Part shown: piece after piece, positions 8,563 through 17,367 of the stretch
How the letters are laid out: the number at the start of each line of letters is the position of its first letter
How positions within the stretch are numbered: position 1 is the stretch's first letter
Source of the DNA: Actinomyces oris
Lineage (GTDB): Bacteria; Actinomycetota; Actinomycetes; Actinomycetales; Actinomycetaceae
Length of the DNA stretch: 62,517 nt
Direction: 5' to 3'
NCBI RefSeq assembly: GCF_001937665.1
Contig: NZ_MSKL01000004.1
Coordinates: 70,174 to 132,690 of the forward strand
The notes under the pieces: model-generated
Database searches by the model: none
What the model was told of the DNA's origin: nothing
Seen by the model: the letters and a program-made list of their open reading frames with translations, nothing else
Translations under genes and position numbers: made by a program

Positions 8563-10484
8563 CTCAGCCCCGTGAGGACGACACCGACAGCCAGCAGGAG
8601 TCGCAGGGCACGTCTGAGTCCCGGCCCCCGGAGCACGAGTCGATGAGCCCGGGCCCGGAGCAGGCGGACGACGAGACCGCCACCGTGGACGAGGTCGAGG
8701 ACGAGTCCGCCGGCGGTCCCGTGAGCCAGGATCAGGACACGGACAGCGCCTCCGCTGATCCTGCCGAGGATGGCGCCGGCACTGACGACGAGGAGACGGC
8801 CGATACCGGCGACGCCGCCCAGGATGACGCCCACGCGGACGACGAGGAGACGGCCGACACGGACGACTCCTCCTCCAAGGCCCCGGACACTGGCGAGCCC
8901 GACACCCCCTCTAAGAAGCGTCGGAGGGGCTCCGGCAGCTCCAGGCGACACCGCCGGCCGCTGGGGCAGACGGTCGCTCGCGGCGTCGGCATCCTGACCT
9001 CGGTCGCGCTCGCCGCTGCCGTCGGAGGCGTCGCCTGGTGGGAGCACGCCGCACCGACCACACCGACCCCGCAGCTGCAGGCCCTGAGCCTGGCCCAGCC
9101 CGGAGGCGCCACCACCTACGTGTGCCCGCATGCGCCCACCAATACGTTGCGGGGCACCGACGTCGGCGCCATGGACTCCACCACCGCCATCGTTCCCGCG
9201 AAGGGAACCGGGGCCGCCCAGTCGGCCACCTACGCGGGTCGGAGCGTTCCCACCGACACCGTCACCTCGATGAACAGCGCCGAGGGCGGCATCCTCGCCC
9301 TCGTCCCCGCTGACGGCCGGGTGGCCAACGCCGTCGGATCGGTGACGACTCTGACCAAGAGCGGTGACCTGCGGGGGCTCACCGCGGCTCCCTGCACCCA
9401 GCCGGCCGCCATGTCCTGGATCGTGGGCGGCTCCATCGCGGCGGGCTCGTCGGCCGAGCTGCGACTGACCAACCCCGGCGTCACCCCCGCCACCGCGAAG
9501 GTCACCCTCTACGGATCCATCGGCCGACTCAGCCTGCCCAGCAACGGGGAGGTCACCGTGCCCGCGGGCGGCTCCTCCTCCCTGGCCCTGGAGACGAAGG
9601 GCAGCCAGGACCCGCGTATCGCCGTATCCGTCGAGGCCGACGGCGGCTCCGTGGTGCCCGCGCTCGTCACCGAGTCCCTCGACGGGGAGACCCCCGCCGG
9701 CACCGACGTCATCACCCCGGGAGCCGCTCCGGCCACCGACCTCGTGATCCCCGGCGTGGAGATCGTCGAGCCCGCCTCACAGGGCGAGGTTCCCCAGGCC
9801 AAGACCGGTGCCGACTCCTCCGACACCCCGGCCGTGCGCATCGTCAATCCTGGACAGGCCCCGGCGACCGTGTCGGTGACCATGCTCGGCAAGGACGGGG
9901 CCCGCTCGCTGAGCGGGGCGCAGTCCGTGACCATTGACGCAGGCTCCGTCTTCGACATCCAGCTGGCCGGTGTGCCCGCAGGCACCTACGGTGTGCAGGT
10001 CACCTCGAGCACGCCGGTGGGAGCCGCTGTCCGCATGGTGCGCAGCGGTGGTGAGTACCCTGCGCGATCCAAGGCCCTCGTCCATGACCAGGCATGGGCG
10101 CAGGCCGCCCTGCCGGGAGCCGCGGACTCCGGCCTGCTGGCCGTGCCGCGCTCGGCCTCCCTGAGCTCCGCGGTCACTGTGGCCAACAGTGGCGCGGCCA
10201 CCTCCGTCACCCTGTCCTCCCTCGACGGTTCCTGGCGCCAGGACGTCAAGGTCGCCAAGGGCAGCTCCGTCGTCGTCGAGGTGCCGGCCAAGGTCGCCGC
10301 CGTCCGCCTGAACTCGGCCGGTCAGGAGGACTCGTCGGGGGCATCGCGCACATCGAGCGGCTTGGCCGCCGCCACCATCGTGACCGCTCAGGCCGGGGGA
10401 GACCTGGCCGGGACGCTCATCTCCACCGTGCCGGCTCAGCCCGACGCCGCCGTTCAGGCCCAGCGCCGCATCCTGCTGGACTGA
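8559..10484 (+). CDS. DUF5719 family membrane-anchored surface protein
   Basis: The 641-aa protein starts with about 140 residues of acidic, disordered sequence. This contains two similar DDEETAD-rich stretches, then a basic patch (KKRRRGSGSSRRHRR). A single membrane helix follows at about 143-163, and the rest is a large extracytoplasmic part rich in Val, Ser, Thr and Gly with beta-sandwich character. The layout matches actinobacterial DUF5719 proteins, which sit next to the whiB2-linked glycosyltransferase. Its start overlaps the glycosyltransferase stop (ATGA). A role in exporting or anchoring the polymer made by that enzyme is inferred only from context. Topology is probably N-in, C-out. 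Confidence 0.75.
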   Translation: MTQPREDDTDSQQESQGTSESRPPEHESMSPGPEQADDETATVDEVEDESAGGPVSQDQDTDSASADPAEDGAGTDDEETADTGDAAQDDAHADDEETADTDDSSSKAPDTGEPDTPSKKRRRGSGSSRRHRRPLGQTVARGVGILTSVALAAAVGGVAWWEHAAPTTPTPQLQALSLAQPGGATTYVCPHAPTNTLRGTDVGAMDSTTAIVPAKGTGAAQSATYAGRSVPTDTVTSMNSAEGGILALVPADGRVANAVGSVTTLTKSGDLRGLTAAPCTQPAAMSWIVGGSIAAGSSAELRLTNPGVTPATAKVTLYGSIGRLSLPSNGEVTVPAGGSSSLALETKGSQDPRIAVSVEADGGSVVPALVTESLDGETPAGTDVITPGAAPATDLVIPGVEIVEPASQGEVPQAKTGADSSDTPAVRIVNPGQAPATVSVTMLGKDGARSLSGAQSVTIDAGSVFDIQLAGVPAGTYGVQVTSSTPVGAAVRMVRSGGEYPARSKALVHDQAWAQAALPGAADSGLLAVPRSASLSSAVTVANSGAATSVTLSSLDGSWRQDVKVAKGSSVVVEVPAKVAAVRLNSAGQEDSSGASRTSSGLAAATIVTAQAGGDLAGTLISTVPAQPDAAVQAQRRILLD

Positions 10485-10517
10485 CGGGCTCCGCCCAGGC
10501 GGGGGGGGGAGAGCCCG
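10485..10517. terminator. Hairpin between convergent DUF5719 and metallopeptidase-like genes
   Basis: CGGGCTC at 10485-10491 pairs with GAGCCCG at 10511-10517. An inner CGCCC can also pair with part of a run of nine G residues at 10501-10509. It sits exactly between two convergent stops, so it could end transcription from both sides. Confidence 0.5.
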
Positions 10518-10519
10518 AC

Positions 10520-10996
10520 TCACCGCGCCGAGCCCGGGTCGATCTCCTCGGGGCGGCGTCCCAGCATGAGGGCCACCTGCTCGACGACGACACGGCGCAC
10601 CAGATCGGCCAGCTCGGCCTCGTTCGTGGCTCGGGAGGCCACCGGTCGTCGGTAGATGACGACGCGCGCCGGCAGCCCCGCTCGCGGCTCTGCGGTGAAG
10701 CCGCGTCCCAGCACTACTGAGCGCTCCCAGGGCGCCGGGTCCGAGGGAGGGACCTCCTCGACGGCGAACTGGATCTGATCCACCGACGGCCAACGCCTGG
10801 CCAGGTCCTGGGCCGCGTCCACGACGAGCTCATCGAAGCGCTCGGCGCGAGTGCGCCAGGCCGGCAGGTTCGGCGGCAGGAGCGGACCACGCATCCCCCG
10901 ACCGTGACGATCACGACGACTGCTCGGGCGCCGCGCCGGTGCAGTGGCGGATCGCGGCGGAATCGGCCCGGGCGGGAAGGGGAACAGGTCGGTCAC
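10520..10996 (-). CDS. Metallopeptidase-like (zincin superfamily PF06262-type) protein, probably inactive
   Basis: The conserved core reads RAERFDELVVDAAQDLARRW, then FAVEEVPPSDPAPWE, and ends LMLGRRPEEIDP, which matches actinobacterial metallopeptidase-family proteins found beside DUF3499 and whiB2. The position where the family has HExxH reads VEQVA here, so zinc-dependent catalysis is unlikely. I use the GTG at 10996 (158 aa) because the RDRHGRGMRGPLLPP stretch looks family-conserved and begins upstream of the ATG at 10894. The ATG would give 124 aa, and neither start has a strong ribosome binding site. It is divergent from DUF3499. Confidence 0.72.
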   Translation of the reverse strand: MTDLFPFPPGPIPPRSATAPARRPSSRRDRHGRGMRGPLLPPNLPAWRTRAERFDELVVDAAQDLARRWPSVDQIQFAVEEVPPSDPAPWERSVVLGRGFTAEPRAGLPARVVIYRRPVASRATNEAELADLVRRVVVEQVALMLGRRPEEIDPGSAR

Positions 10997-11056
10997 ATCG
11001 GCCAGCCTAGGTGGCGTCTGGATGACCGGCGGGCAGCGGCACGGTAACCTGCGAGC

Positions 11057-11491
11057 GTGAGAAGAGTCCGACACTGCCGCAAGCCCGGCTGCGAGCGCCC
11101 AGCCGTGGCCACCCTGACTTCCGTCTATGCGGACTCGACCATCGTGCTGGGGCCGCTGGCCACCGAGGCGCAGCCCGAGGCCTACGACCTGTGCGATAAG
11201 CACGTCTCCTCCTTCACCGCCCCCCGGGGCTGGCAGATCATCCGCCTGGCCACCGAGTTCGAGCCGGCGCCGCCCAGCGAGGACGACCTCCTGGCCCTGG
11301 CCGACGCCGTTCGTGAGGCATCCCGCGCTCCGCGCCCCGTCGCCTCGCCGGCCGAGCACCGGCCCCGCCCCGGCGGGATCATGCCGGCGTCCCTGACGGC
11401 CCCGCTGCCGCCCCCGCCGGAGATCGCCGAGGACGAGATCCTGCGGCGAGGGCACCTGCGGGTCCTGCGCGGACAGAAGGACGACGTATGA
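11057..11491 (+). CDS. DUF3499 family protein
   Basis: This 144-aa protein starts with GTG. The N-terminus MRRVRHCRKPGCERPAVATL and the later LCDKH give Cys7, Cys12, Cys46 and His49, a likely zinc knuckle. The DUF3499 family is restricted to Actinobacteria and has no proven function. In Mycobacterium its counterpart sits beside whiB2 and the metallopeptidase-like gene, as here. The C-terminal third is proline-rich and poorly conserved. Its stop overlaps the next start (ATGA), coupling it to the Trm112-like gene. Confidence 0.85.
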   Translation: MRRVRHCRKPGCERPAVATLTSVYADSTIVLGPLATEAQPEAYDLCDKHVSSFTAPRGWQIIRLATEFEPAPPSEDDLLALADAVREASRAPRPVASPAEHRPRPGGIMPASLTAPLPPPPEIAEDEILRRGHLRVLRGQKDDV

Positions 11492-11724
11492 GCCTGTCGG
11501 ACAACGCATCCGTGCCCGAGCCCGGGCCGGTCCTCCCCATAGGGCTGAGGTCCGCTCTGCGCTGCCCGCTGAGCGGGGGCGAGCTCTTTGACGGCGTCGA
11601 CGACGCCGGATGTCCGACCCTCGTCTCTCGGGGTACGGGCCTGGCCTACCCGGTGCGCGACGGCGTGCCGATCCTCCTGGTCCACGAGGCGCTACGCGTA
11701 CCCGGTCCCGCCCCGCTGGGATGA
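11488..11724 (+). CDS. Trm112 family zinc-ribbon-like protein
   Basis: This small 78-aa protein has the Trm112/YcaR pattern: RCPLSGGELF in the first half and GLAYPVRDGVPILLVHEA at the end. Trm112 proteins usually act as small partners or stabilisers of other enzymes. Only Cys26 and Cys42 are present, so a full zinc site is doubtful. In many actinobacteria the next gene is phosphomannomutase (manB); here the strand changes instead to the RDD gene. Confidence 0.8.
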   Translation: MSLSDNASVPEPGPVLPIGLRSALRCPLSGGELFDGVDDAGCPTLVSRGTGLAYPVRDGVPILLVHEALRVPGPAPLG

Positions 11725-11782
11725 GGCTGCGCGCCCCCGTCCCGCCCTGGACGATCCGGCCTGGGGGCGAGTCAGGGGCGCT

Positions 11783-12661
11783 TCAGCGCCGCCGGGACTC
11801 CCGACCCACCTCATAGGGCGGACGAGCCATGTCCCGGAGCACGTCCTCCTCCAGTCGGCGGTCGCGGCTCTCCAGCACCAGCTCACGGTTACGCCGCTCG
11901 GTGAGAACCGCGGCGAGGAACCGTTCGGGGTGCGTGCCCGCAGGCGGCGGGGGAGAGACGTATCCCTGGACCTGAGAGGCCAGTTCCAGCCCCAGCTGGT
12001 GGCGGGAGGCGGGCATGAGGGAGGAGGCCCGTTGCAGGAAGGTTCGCGCCGTCAGACTCAGGTCCCCGGGCAGGGCGCGCAGGTCCGTGCCCGCAGCCCA
12101 CTCGGTCAGCTCGGGGGGCATCAGCAGCGGCGGCGCCGTGTGAGACCGGTGATGCTCTCGCACCACGTAGGTGCCGGCCAACATGTCCCCGAACCGCTTC
12201 CCCCGCTTGGAGACGATGCTGGCGCACAGGGCCGGCACGGCCCAGGTGCCCCAGATCTCAACGACGGCGAGCAGGGTCCGCACCAGGCAGTGACGCAGCT
12301 TGACGGTGCCGCCGTCGTCCCGCACCACCCGGGCCCCGGTCACCATGCGGCCCAGGCTCCGGCCCCCGCTGAGGAACTCGACGAGCAGTGGGATGACGAC
12401 CAGCCAGGCGAGGGCGACCAGGGACAGCAGCGCCTGGAGGAACGCGAGATTCTCCTGGAGATCTGAGCCGTCGGCGATGGTCAGTGCCATGACCATGAGC
12501 ACGGACAGTCCTGCCCCCAGGGCGTAGACGGTGTAGTCGACGAGCCCCGAGGTGATGCGATTGACGACTGTTGCCGGGGTGATGTCCAGGGCGACTGCCT
12601 CGCCGGTGATGAGCAGCTCGGGCTCGATCATCCGCTCGGAGGATGTGGGTGACGCGGTCAT
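11783..12661 (-). CDS. RDD family membrane protein
   Basis: The 292-aa protein has an RDD domain in its first two thirds. LDITPATVVNRITSGLVDYT opens it, two or three membrane helices follow, and GRSLGRMVTGARVVRDDGG carries the typical mid-domain motif. The charged C-terminal tail (about residues 170-292) is probably cytoplasmic. RDD proteins are small membrane proteins, some proposed as ion antiporters; the substrate here is unknown. It has a good AAGGAG ribosome binding site 9 bases before its ATG. Its start codon is only 17 bp from the divergent SpoIIM-like start. Confidence 0.85.
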   Translation of the reverse strand: MTASPTSSERMIEPELLITGEAVALDITPATVVNRITSGLVDYTVYALGAGLSVLMVMALTIADGSDLQENLAFLQALLSLVALAWLVVIPLLVEFLSGGRSLGRMVTGARVVRDDGGTVKLRHCLVRTLLAVVEIWGTWAVPALCASIVSKRGKRFGDMLAGTYVVREHHRSHTAPPLLMPPELTEWAAGTDLRALPGDLSLTARTFLQRASSLMPASRHQLGLELASQVQGYVSPPPPAGTHPERFLAAVLTERRNRELVLESRDRRLEEDVLRDMARPPYEVGRESRRR

Positions 12662-12678
12662 CGTGACAGACTCCTTGC

Positions 12679-13674
12679 GTGGATCTTGATGCCTTTTCTG
12701 CGGCTCACCGCGATCAGTGGGAACGTCTCGATGTACTCGTGGGGCGTCGCCACCTCAGCGGCGCTGAGACCGACGAGCTCGTGGCCCTTTACCGTACGTG
12801 TGCCCGCCATCTGTCGCGGGTGCGCTCGGCCGCACCGGATCCGCAGCTCATCGCCGAGCTGTCCTCCCGTGTAGCGGTGGCTCGTGGCCGTCTGACCGGA
12901 ACGCGGGAGGTGAGGAGCCACTCGGTGCGTCGCTTCGTTCTCCAGTCCGTGCCCGCGGCCCTGTACCGCATCCGTTGGTGGACCTGCGGGGTCATGGTGG
13001 CCGAGATCGCCCTGGCGCTGGTGGTGGGGGTGTGGACCCTGCGCAGTCCTGAGGCCATGGCCGCCCTGGGCAGCCCCGAGAAGCTGGACGCTTACGCCCA
13101 TGAGGCCTTCGAGTCCTACTACTCCACATACTCCGCCTCGGACTTCGCCGCTGTGGTGTGGACGAACAACGCCCGTGTCGCGGCGGTCTGCGTGGCTGGA
13201 GGGATCACCGGTCTCGTGCCGCTCGCCATGCTCTACACCAACGCCGTCAACGTGGGGCATGCCGGGGCGATCATGGCCGACCACGACATGCTCGGCGTAT
13301 TCTTCTCGCTCATCTCGCCTCACGGCCTGCTGGAGCTGACCTGCATCTTCATTGCCGGTGCCGCCGGGCTCAAGCTCTTCTGGACCATGCTGGTCCCCGG
13401 CCCCCGCAGCCGCTCCGCCGCGCTGGCCGCCGAGGGACGCGCCCTCATCACGGTGGCCGTGGGCCTGACCGCCGCCCTGGCCGTTGCCGGGCTCATTGAG
13501 GCCTTCGTGACTCCGGCCCCCATTGCCTGGCCGGTGAAGATCACCATCGGATCCGGCGCACTGGCACTGCTGTGGGCCTACACGCTCATCCTGGGGCGCT
13601 CCGCCGTCGCCGGAGGAGCCACGGGGGACCTCGAGGATGACGAGGCCGGCTACGTCCAACCCGAGGCCGGCTGA
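12679..13674 (+). CDS. Stage II sporulation protein M-like membrane protein
   Basis: The 331-aa protein begins VDLDAFSAAHRDQWERLDVL, the usual start of the actinobacterial SpoIIM-like (DUF95) family. Its long soluble N-terminal part contains YRTCARHLSRVRS, and about five membrane helices follow (for example WWTCGVMVAEIALALVVGV). Conserved segments include NNARVAAVCVAGGITGLVP and SPHGLLELTCIFIAGAAG. The organism need not sporulate: in actinobacteria this family occurs with RDD, DUF58 and MoxR genes in a conserved cluster of unknown function. The GTG start has no visible ribosome binding site, so the mRNA may be leaderless. Confidence 0.87.
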   Translation: MDLDAFSAAHRDQWERLDVLVGRRHLSGAETDELVALYRTCARHLSRVRSAAPDPQLIAELSSRVAVARGRLTGTREVRSHSVRRFVLQSVPAALYRIRWWTCGVMVAEIALALVVGVWTLRSPEAMAALGSPEKLDAYAHEAFESYYSTYSASDFAAVVWTNNARVAAVCVAGGITGLVPLAMLYTNAVNVGHAGAIMADHDMLGVFFSLISPHGLLELTCIFIAGAAGLKLFWTMLVPGPRSRSAALAAEGRALITVAVGLTAALAVAGLIEAFVTPAPIAWPVKITIGSGALALLWAYTLILGRSAVAGGATGDLEDDEAGYVQPEAG

Positions 13675-13697
13675 GCCGGGTGACGGCACGGTGCACC

Positions 13698-14990
13698 TCA
13701 TAGCCGCCCCGCCGCCTTGAGGCCCAGGTAGCAGTCGGCCAGTGCCGGTGCGAGCCCCTGGTCCGCAGCCTCCACGACCTCGACCCCGCCACGGCGCAGA
13801 CGGCGGCGTACGGCGTCCAGCTCCACCAGGTCCTTCTCCGCGGAGGCGGCCACGTACACCGAGTCAGTGTCGTCTCGAGCAGCCCTGAGCTCCTCCAGCT
13901 CGGGGTCCAGGGCCGAGGCGAGAACGACCGTGTGATCCCGGGCCAGAGTCGTCAGCGTCCGAATCATCGTCGCGTCCCCTCCGCTGCCGTCCAGGGCGGA
14001 GATGACAACCACCAGCGCGCGCTGCGAGAGCGTCGTACGCACCAGGGAGGCCATGAGGGTCCAGTCGAGCTCGGTCAGGCGCGGTTCCACGTCCGTCAGG
14101 TGCTCGGCCAGCTCGGTCATGAGCACCGGTCCGGAACTGCCTCGCACCTGTGCGCGCACGGCGTCGTCCATGGCCAGGACGTCGACCCGGTCGCCGGCGC
14201 GGGAGGCCAGGGCCGCCAGCAGCAGGGTGGCCTCGATCTGGGCGTCGAGTCGGGGGGCGTCCCCCAGCCGGGCGGCCGACAGGCGACCTGAGTCGATGAT
14301 GACGAGCACCCTCCGATCGCGCTCCGGTCGCCAGGTGCGCACCAGCACCTCGCCTCGGCGGGCCGTGGAGCGCCAGTCGATGGAGCGCACGTCATCTCCG
14401 ACGACGTACTCGCGCAGGGAGTCGAACTCGGTCCCCTCACCGCGCACCATGACGGCGCTGCGTCCGTCCATCTCCCGCAACCGGGCCAGGCGCGAGTGCA
14501 GGTGACGACGTGAGCGGAAGGCGGGCAGGACCCGGACGGAGGCCGGAACGTTCAATGACGCCTGCCGCCCCGCGATGCCCAGAGGACCCATCAGCCTGAC
14601 GGTCATCGGTCCCGCTTCGCGATCCCCCCGGCGTCGGGGCGTGAGTACCGTGGAATGACGACGGCGCTGGGCCGGTGGGAGCGTCATCGTCCCACGCTCG
14701 TGGGTCGCCCCTGCGCTCGGGGGCCAGGCATCGCGCAGCAGGAGACGGGCCGGGCGCCGACCGGTGTTGGTGATCGTGAGCGTCGCGGTGATCGACTCAC
14801 CCAACCGCACTCCGTGGCTCACCGAGCGTGAGGCCCGCAGCACTCCGGGCGAGGGAGCGCAGACCACGTCGATCATGACGAGGACGGTGACCACGCCGGC
14901 CCAGGCCAGCACGGTCGCCGGGCGTGGCGCGATGAGGACCAGGACGATCCCCGCAAGCATCGCCCACACGGCGCGCATCGTCAGGAACAT
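13698..14990 (-). CDS. DUF58 domain-containing protein
   Basis: The 430-aa protein has two N-terminal membrane helices (about residues 5-45), a beta-rich region, and the DUF58 hallmark GEGTEFDSLREYVVGDDVRS followed by IDWRSTARRGEVLVR. A von Willebrand A-like part follows, starting at VLVIIDSGR with a partial metal-site pattern. DUF58 proteins are nearly always paired with MoxR ATPases, which are thought to help assemble or activate them. The ATG at 14990 has an AGGAG site at 6 bases. It lies 65 bp downstream of moxR on the same strand, so it is probably the last gene of that operon. Confidence 0.9.
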   Translation of the reverse strand: MFLTMRAVWAMLAGIVLVLIAPRPATVLAWAGVVTVLVMIDVVCAPSPGVLRASRSVSHGVRLGESITATLTITNTGRRPARLLLRDAWPPSAGATHERGTMTLPPAQRRRHSTVLTPRRRGDREAGPMTVRLMGPLGIAGRQASLNVPASVRVLPAFRSRRHLHSRLARLREMDGRSAVMVRGEGTEFDSLREYVVGDDVRSIDWRSTARRGEVLVRTWRPERDRRVLVIIDSGRLSAARLGDAPRLDAQIEATLLLAALASRAGDRVDVLAMDDAVRAQVRGSSGPVLMTELAEHLTDVEPRLTELDWTLMASLVRTTLSQRALVVVISALDGSGGDATMIRTLTTLARDHTVVLASALDPELEELRAARDDTDSVYVAASAEKDLVELDAVRRRLRRGGVEVVEAADQGLAPALADCYLGLKAAGRL

Positions 14991-15055
14991 GCCACTCCTG
15001 TCATGAGTCGGTCAGGTGATCGGTTCTGTGCTCTTGGTCGTCCGAGACCGGCGTC

Positions 15056-16159
15056 TCAGCGCGGGACCGGAACGGTTCTCAGCACGGACTCGATGACGGA
15101 CTGAGGGGTGATGCCCTCCATCTCGGCCTCGGCGTGCAGCTTGATGCGATGGCGCAGAGCCGGCAGAGCCAGGGCCTTGATGTCATCGGGAGTGACGAAG
15201 GAACGGCCGGCGAGCCATGCCCAGGCCCGCGACGCGGCCAGGAGCGCGGTGGCTCCGCGGGGTGAGACCCCCAGGGCCACCGAGGGCATGGACCGGGTGG
15301 CGCGCACGAGGTCCACCGCGTAGGCCAGCACTTCGGGCGTGACTCCGACCGTGCTCGCCTGGGCCCGGGCCTGAGCCAGGTCCTGGACCCCGGCGACCGC
15401 CTGTAGCCCTGCCGAGGGCAGGTCGCGTGGATCGAATCCCGAGGCGTGGCGGGAGAGCACCTCGATCTCCTGGGCCCGCTCGGGCAGGGGCAGCACCAGC
15501 TTGAGCAGGAAACGGTCCAGCTGAGCCTCGGGAAGCGGGTAGGTCCCCTCGTACTCCACGGGGTTCTGGGTGGCGATCACCATGAACGGATCCGGCAGAC
15601 CCCGGGGCTCTCCGTCAATGGAGACCTGGCGCTCCTCCATGGCCTCCAGCAGTGCCGACTGCGTCTTGGGAGGAGTGCGGTTGATCTCGTCGGCCAACAG
15701 GAGGTTGGTGAAGACGGGGCCGGCCCGGAAGGAGAACTGCGCGCTGCGGGAGTCGTAGATGAGAGAGCCGGTGACGTCCCCGGGCATGAGATCGGGGGTG
15801 AACTGGATGCGTTTGGTCTCCACGTCCAGCGCTGTGGCCAGCGACCGCACCAGGAGGGTCTTGGCCACGCCGGGGACTCCCTCGAGCAGGACGTGCCCGC
15901 CGGCGAGCAGGGCGATGACCAGTCCGGTCACAGCGGCCTCCTGGCCGACGACGGCCTTGCTCACCTCGCTGCGCACGGCCACCAGGCGCTTGCGCGGGTC
16001 GGAGGCGGCCTCCTCGTGGGGGGCCGCCTGAGGGGCCTGGGTGGCACTGCGGGTACCCGAGGCGTCCGGGCCCCCGGGGGCCTGAGGGTGGGGGACGCCG
16101 GTGCCCGTATCACCTGCGATGCCCGGTTCGCGACGGGGGTCGGTGCTGTCCGTGCTCAT
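15056..16159 (-). CDS. MoxR family AAA+ ATPase
   Basis: This 367-aa cytoplasmic ATPase has a disordered Pro/Gly-rich N-terminal tail of about 55 residues. The Walker A motif GVPGVAKT follows (Lys100), with Walker B LLLADEIN (157-158 Asp-Glu), then RTPPKTQSALLEAMEERQVS and the sensor region MVIATQNPVEYEGTYPLPEA. It is a MoxR-type chaperone ATPase expected to act on the adjacent DUF58 protein. Its start overlaps the DUF4350 stop (ATGA), so translation is coupled. Confidence 0.93.
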   Translation of the reverse strand: MSTDSTDPRREPGIAGDTGTGVPHPQAPGGPDASGTRSATQAPQAAPHEEAASDPRKRLVAVRSEVSKAVVGQEAAVTGLVIALLAGGHVLLEGVPGVAKTLLVRSLATALDVETKRIQFTPDLMPGDVTGSLIYDSRSAQFSFRAGPVFTNLLLADEINRTPPKTQSALLEAMEERQVSIDGEPRGLPDPFMVIATQNPVEYEGTYPLPEAQLDRFLLKLVLPLPERAQEIEVLSRHASGFDPRDLPSAGLQAVAGVQDLAQARAQASTVGVTPEVLAYAVDLVRATRSMPSVALGVSPRGATALLAASRAWAWLAGRSFVTPDDIKALALPALRHRIKLHAEAEMEGITPQSVIESVLRTVPVPR

Positions 16160-17367
16160 GTGGAGTGAACCTCGCTCTCGAGTTGGTCAAGCTGAACTGC
16201 CAGGGTGGCCAGGGCACTGTTGCTGGAGGGTGGCGGACCGTAGAGAAGAGAGTCCACCGTGGTCGGGGCGGTTCCCGAGGCCATGGCGACGGCGGCGATC
16301 ACGTCGCGGCGCGAGGTCCCGGGGGGCAGGCCCAAAGCGGCGCCCAGACGCAGCGCGGTACCCGAGCGCAGGGCCTGAGCGGCCCGGGGCCGGTCCGAGC
16401 CCTGACGGTAGAGACGCCCGCGCGCCACCGTGGTCTCGGTGGAGCGCACGACGACGGGCAGGTCCTCACTCACGACGCCGCCGAAGCGGCGCCCCTGGAC
16501 GACTGCCAGCACACCGGCGATGACGATGAGCTGAAGGATGAGGACCGGTAGCCAGGGGGGTGTGGAGGCGGAGTTCCACACGGAGGGGGTCTCTGTGCGC
16601 TGCCCGTCCAGCCACAGGACGCGGTTGTGGTGGCCCAGCGCGCGTACGCCCAGGGCCGCGTGCCCCTCCTTGGCCAGGTGCGTGTTGGTCACCGGTGCGG
16701 GATCGGGCAGGACACGCAGCGTGGCCCCGCTGGGCAGGGAGTCTGTGGCATAGGCGTAACGGTCCTCACCCACTGGGAAGCAGCCGACGGCGTCGTCATC
16801 GCCCTGCAGGGACACGGAGGCGCGTGTACCGGCCAGGCTCTGGGCGGCCTGGGCGTCGATGTCGTCGCACTGCGGCGCCAGGGTGGTGGAGGCCGTTGCC
16901 GCGGTGCCCTTGGCGGTCATGCCCGTCAGTCCCGTCAGAGCGTCGCTGCCGCCCTCGGAGCCGATGACGACGACGTCTCCGCCCGCCTGGGCCAGGGCCT
17001 GCCTGTCCTGGTCGCTGAGACGGTCGGCGTTGACCACGGCGATGGTCGCGCCCTGGCGACTGGCATCCAGGGCCTCGGAGACGCTGCTCGCCTTGCTCAC
17101 GGAGATCCCCTCGTGGCGCAGCAGCTCGGCGACGGCCATGGTTCCCCATTCCTTGGGGTTGTCGATGGCCAGAGGGACCGTGGAGGTGATGGTCCGGGCC
17201 CACACGGTGAGCAGGACGGGGATGAGCATGAGGGACACGGCGATGACACCGGGGCGCCACCGGCGCCAGCGCTGGGACCAGCGCTGGTCTGTCACCTGGT
17301 CCGCGGAGTCGTCGATCGGGGAGGACGGGGGCCCGGACTGCTGAGATGTCGTCGTGGACGTGCTCAT
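16156..17367 (-). CDS. DUF4350 domain-containing membrane protein
   Basis: The 403-aa protein has a membrane helix at about residues 38-58. An extracytoplasmic domain follows that begins NPKEWGTMAVAELLRHEGIS and contains repeated short hydrophobic strands (TIAVVNADRLS, DVVVIGSEGG), as in DUF4350. A second helix (LPVLILQLIVIAGVLAVV) leads to a cytoplasmic tail. Such genes lie between DUF4129 and MoxR genes in actinobacteria; the function is unknown. It overlaps both neighbours by ATGA. Confidence 0.85.
   Translation of the reverse strand: MSTSTTTSQQSGPPSSPIDDSADQVTDQRWSQRWRRWRPGVIAVSLMLIPVLLTVWARTITSTVPLAIDNPKEWGTMAVAELLRHEGISVSKASSVSEALDASRQGATIAVVNADRLSDQDRQALAQAGGDVVVIGSEGGSDALTGLTGMTAKGTAATASTTLAPQCDDIDAQAAQSLAGTRASVSLQGDDDAVGCFPVGEDRYAYATDSLPSGATLRVLPDPAPVTNTHLAKEGHAALGVRALGHHNRVLWLDGQRTETPSVWNSASTPPWLPVLILQLIVIAGVLAVVQGRRFGGVVSEDLPVVVRSTETTVARGRLYRQGSDRPRAAQALRSGTALRLGAALGLPPGTSRRDVIAAVAMASGTAPTTVDSLLYGPPPSSNSALATLAVQLDQLESEVHST

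Noticed and set aside
10501-10509. Run of nine G residues as a phase-variation tract
   Set aside because: It lies after the DUF5719 stop and within a terminator-like hairpin, so slippage would not change a reading frame.
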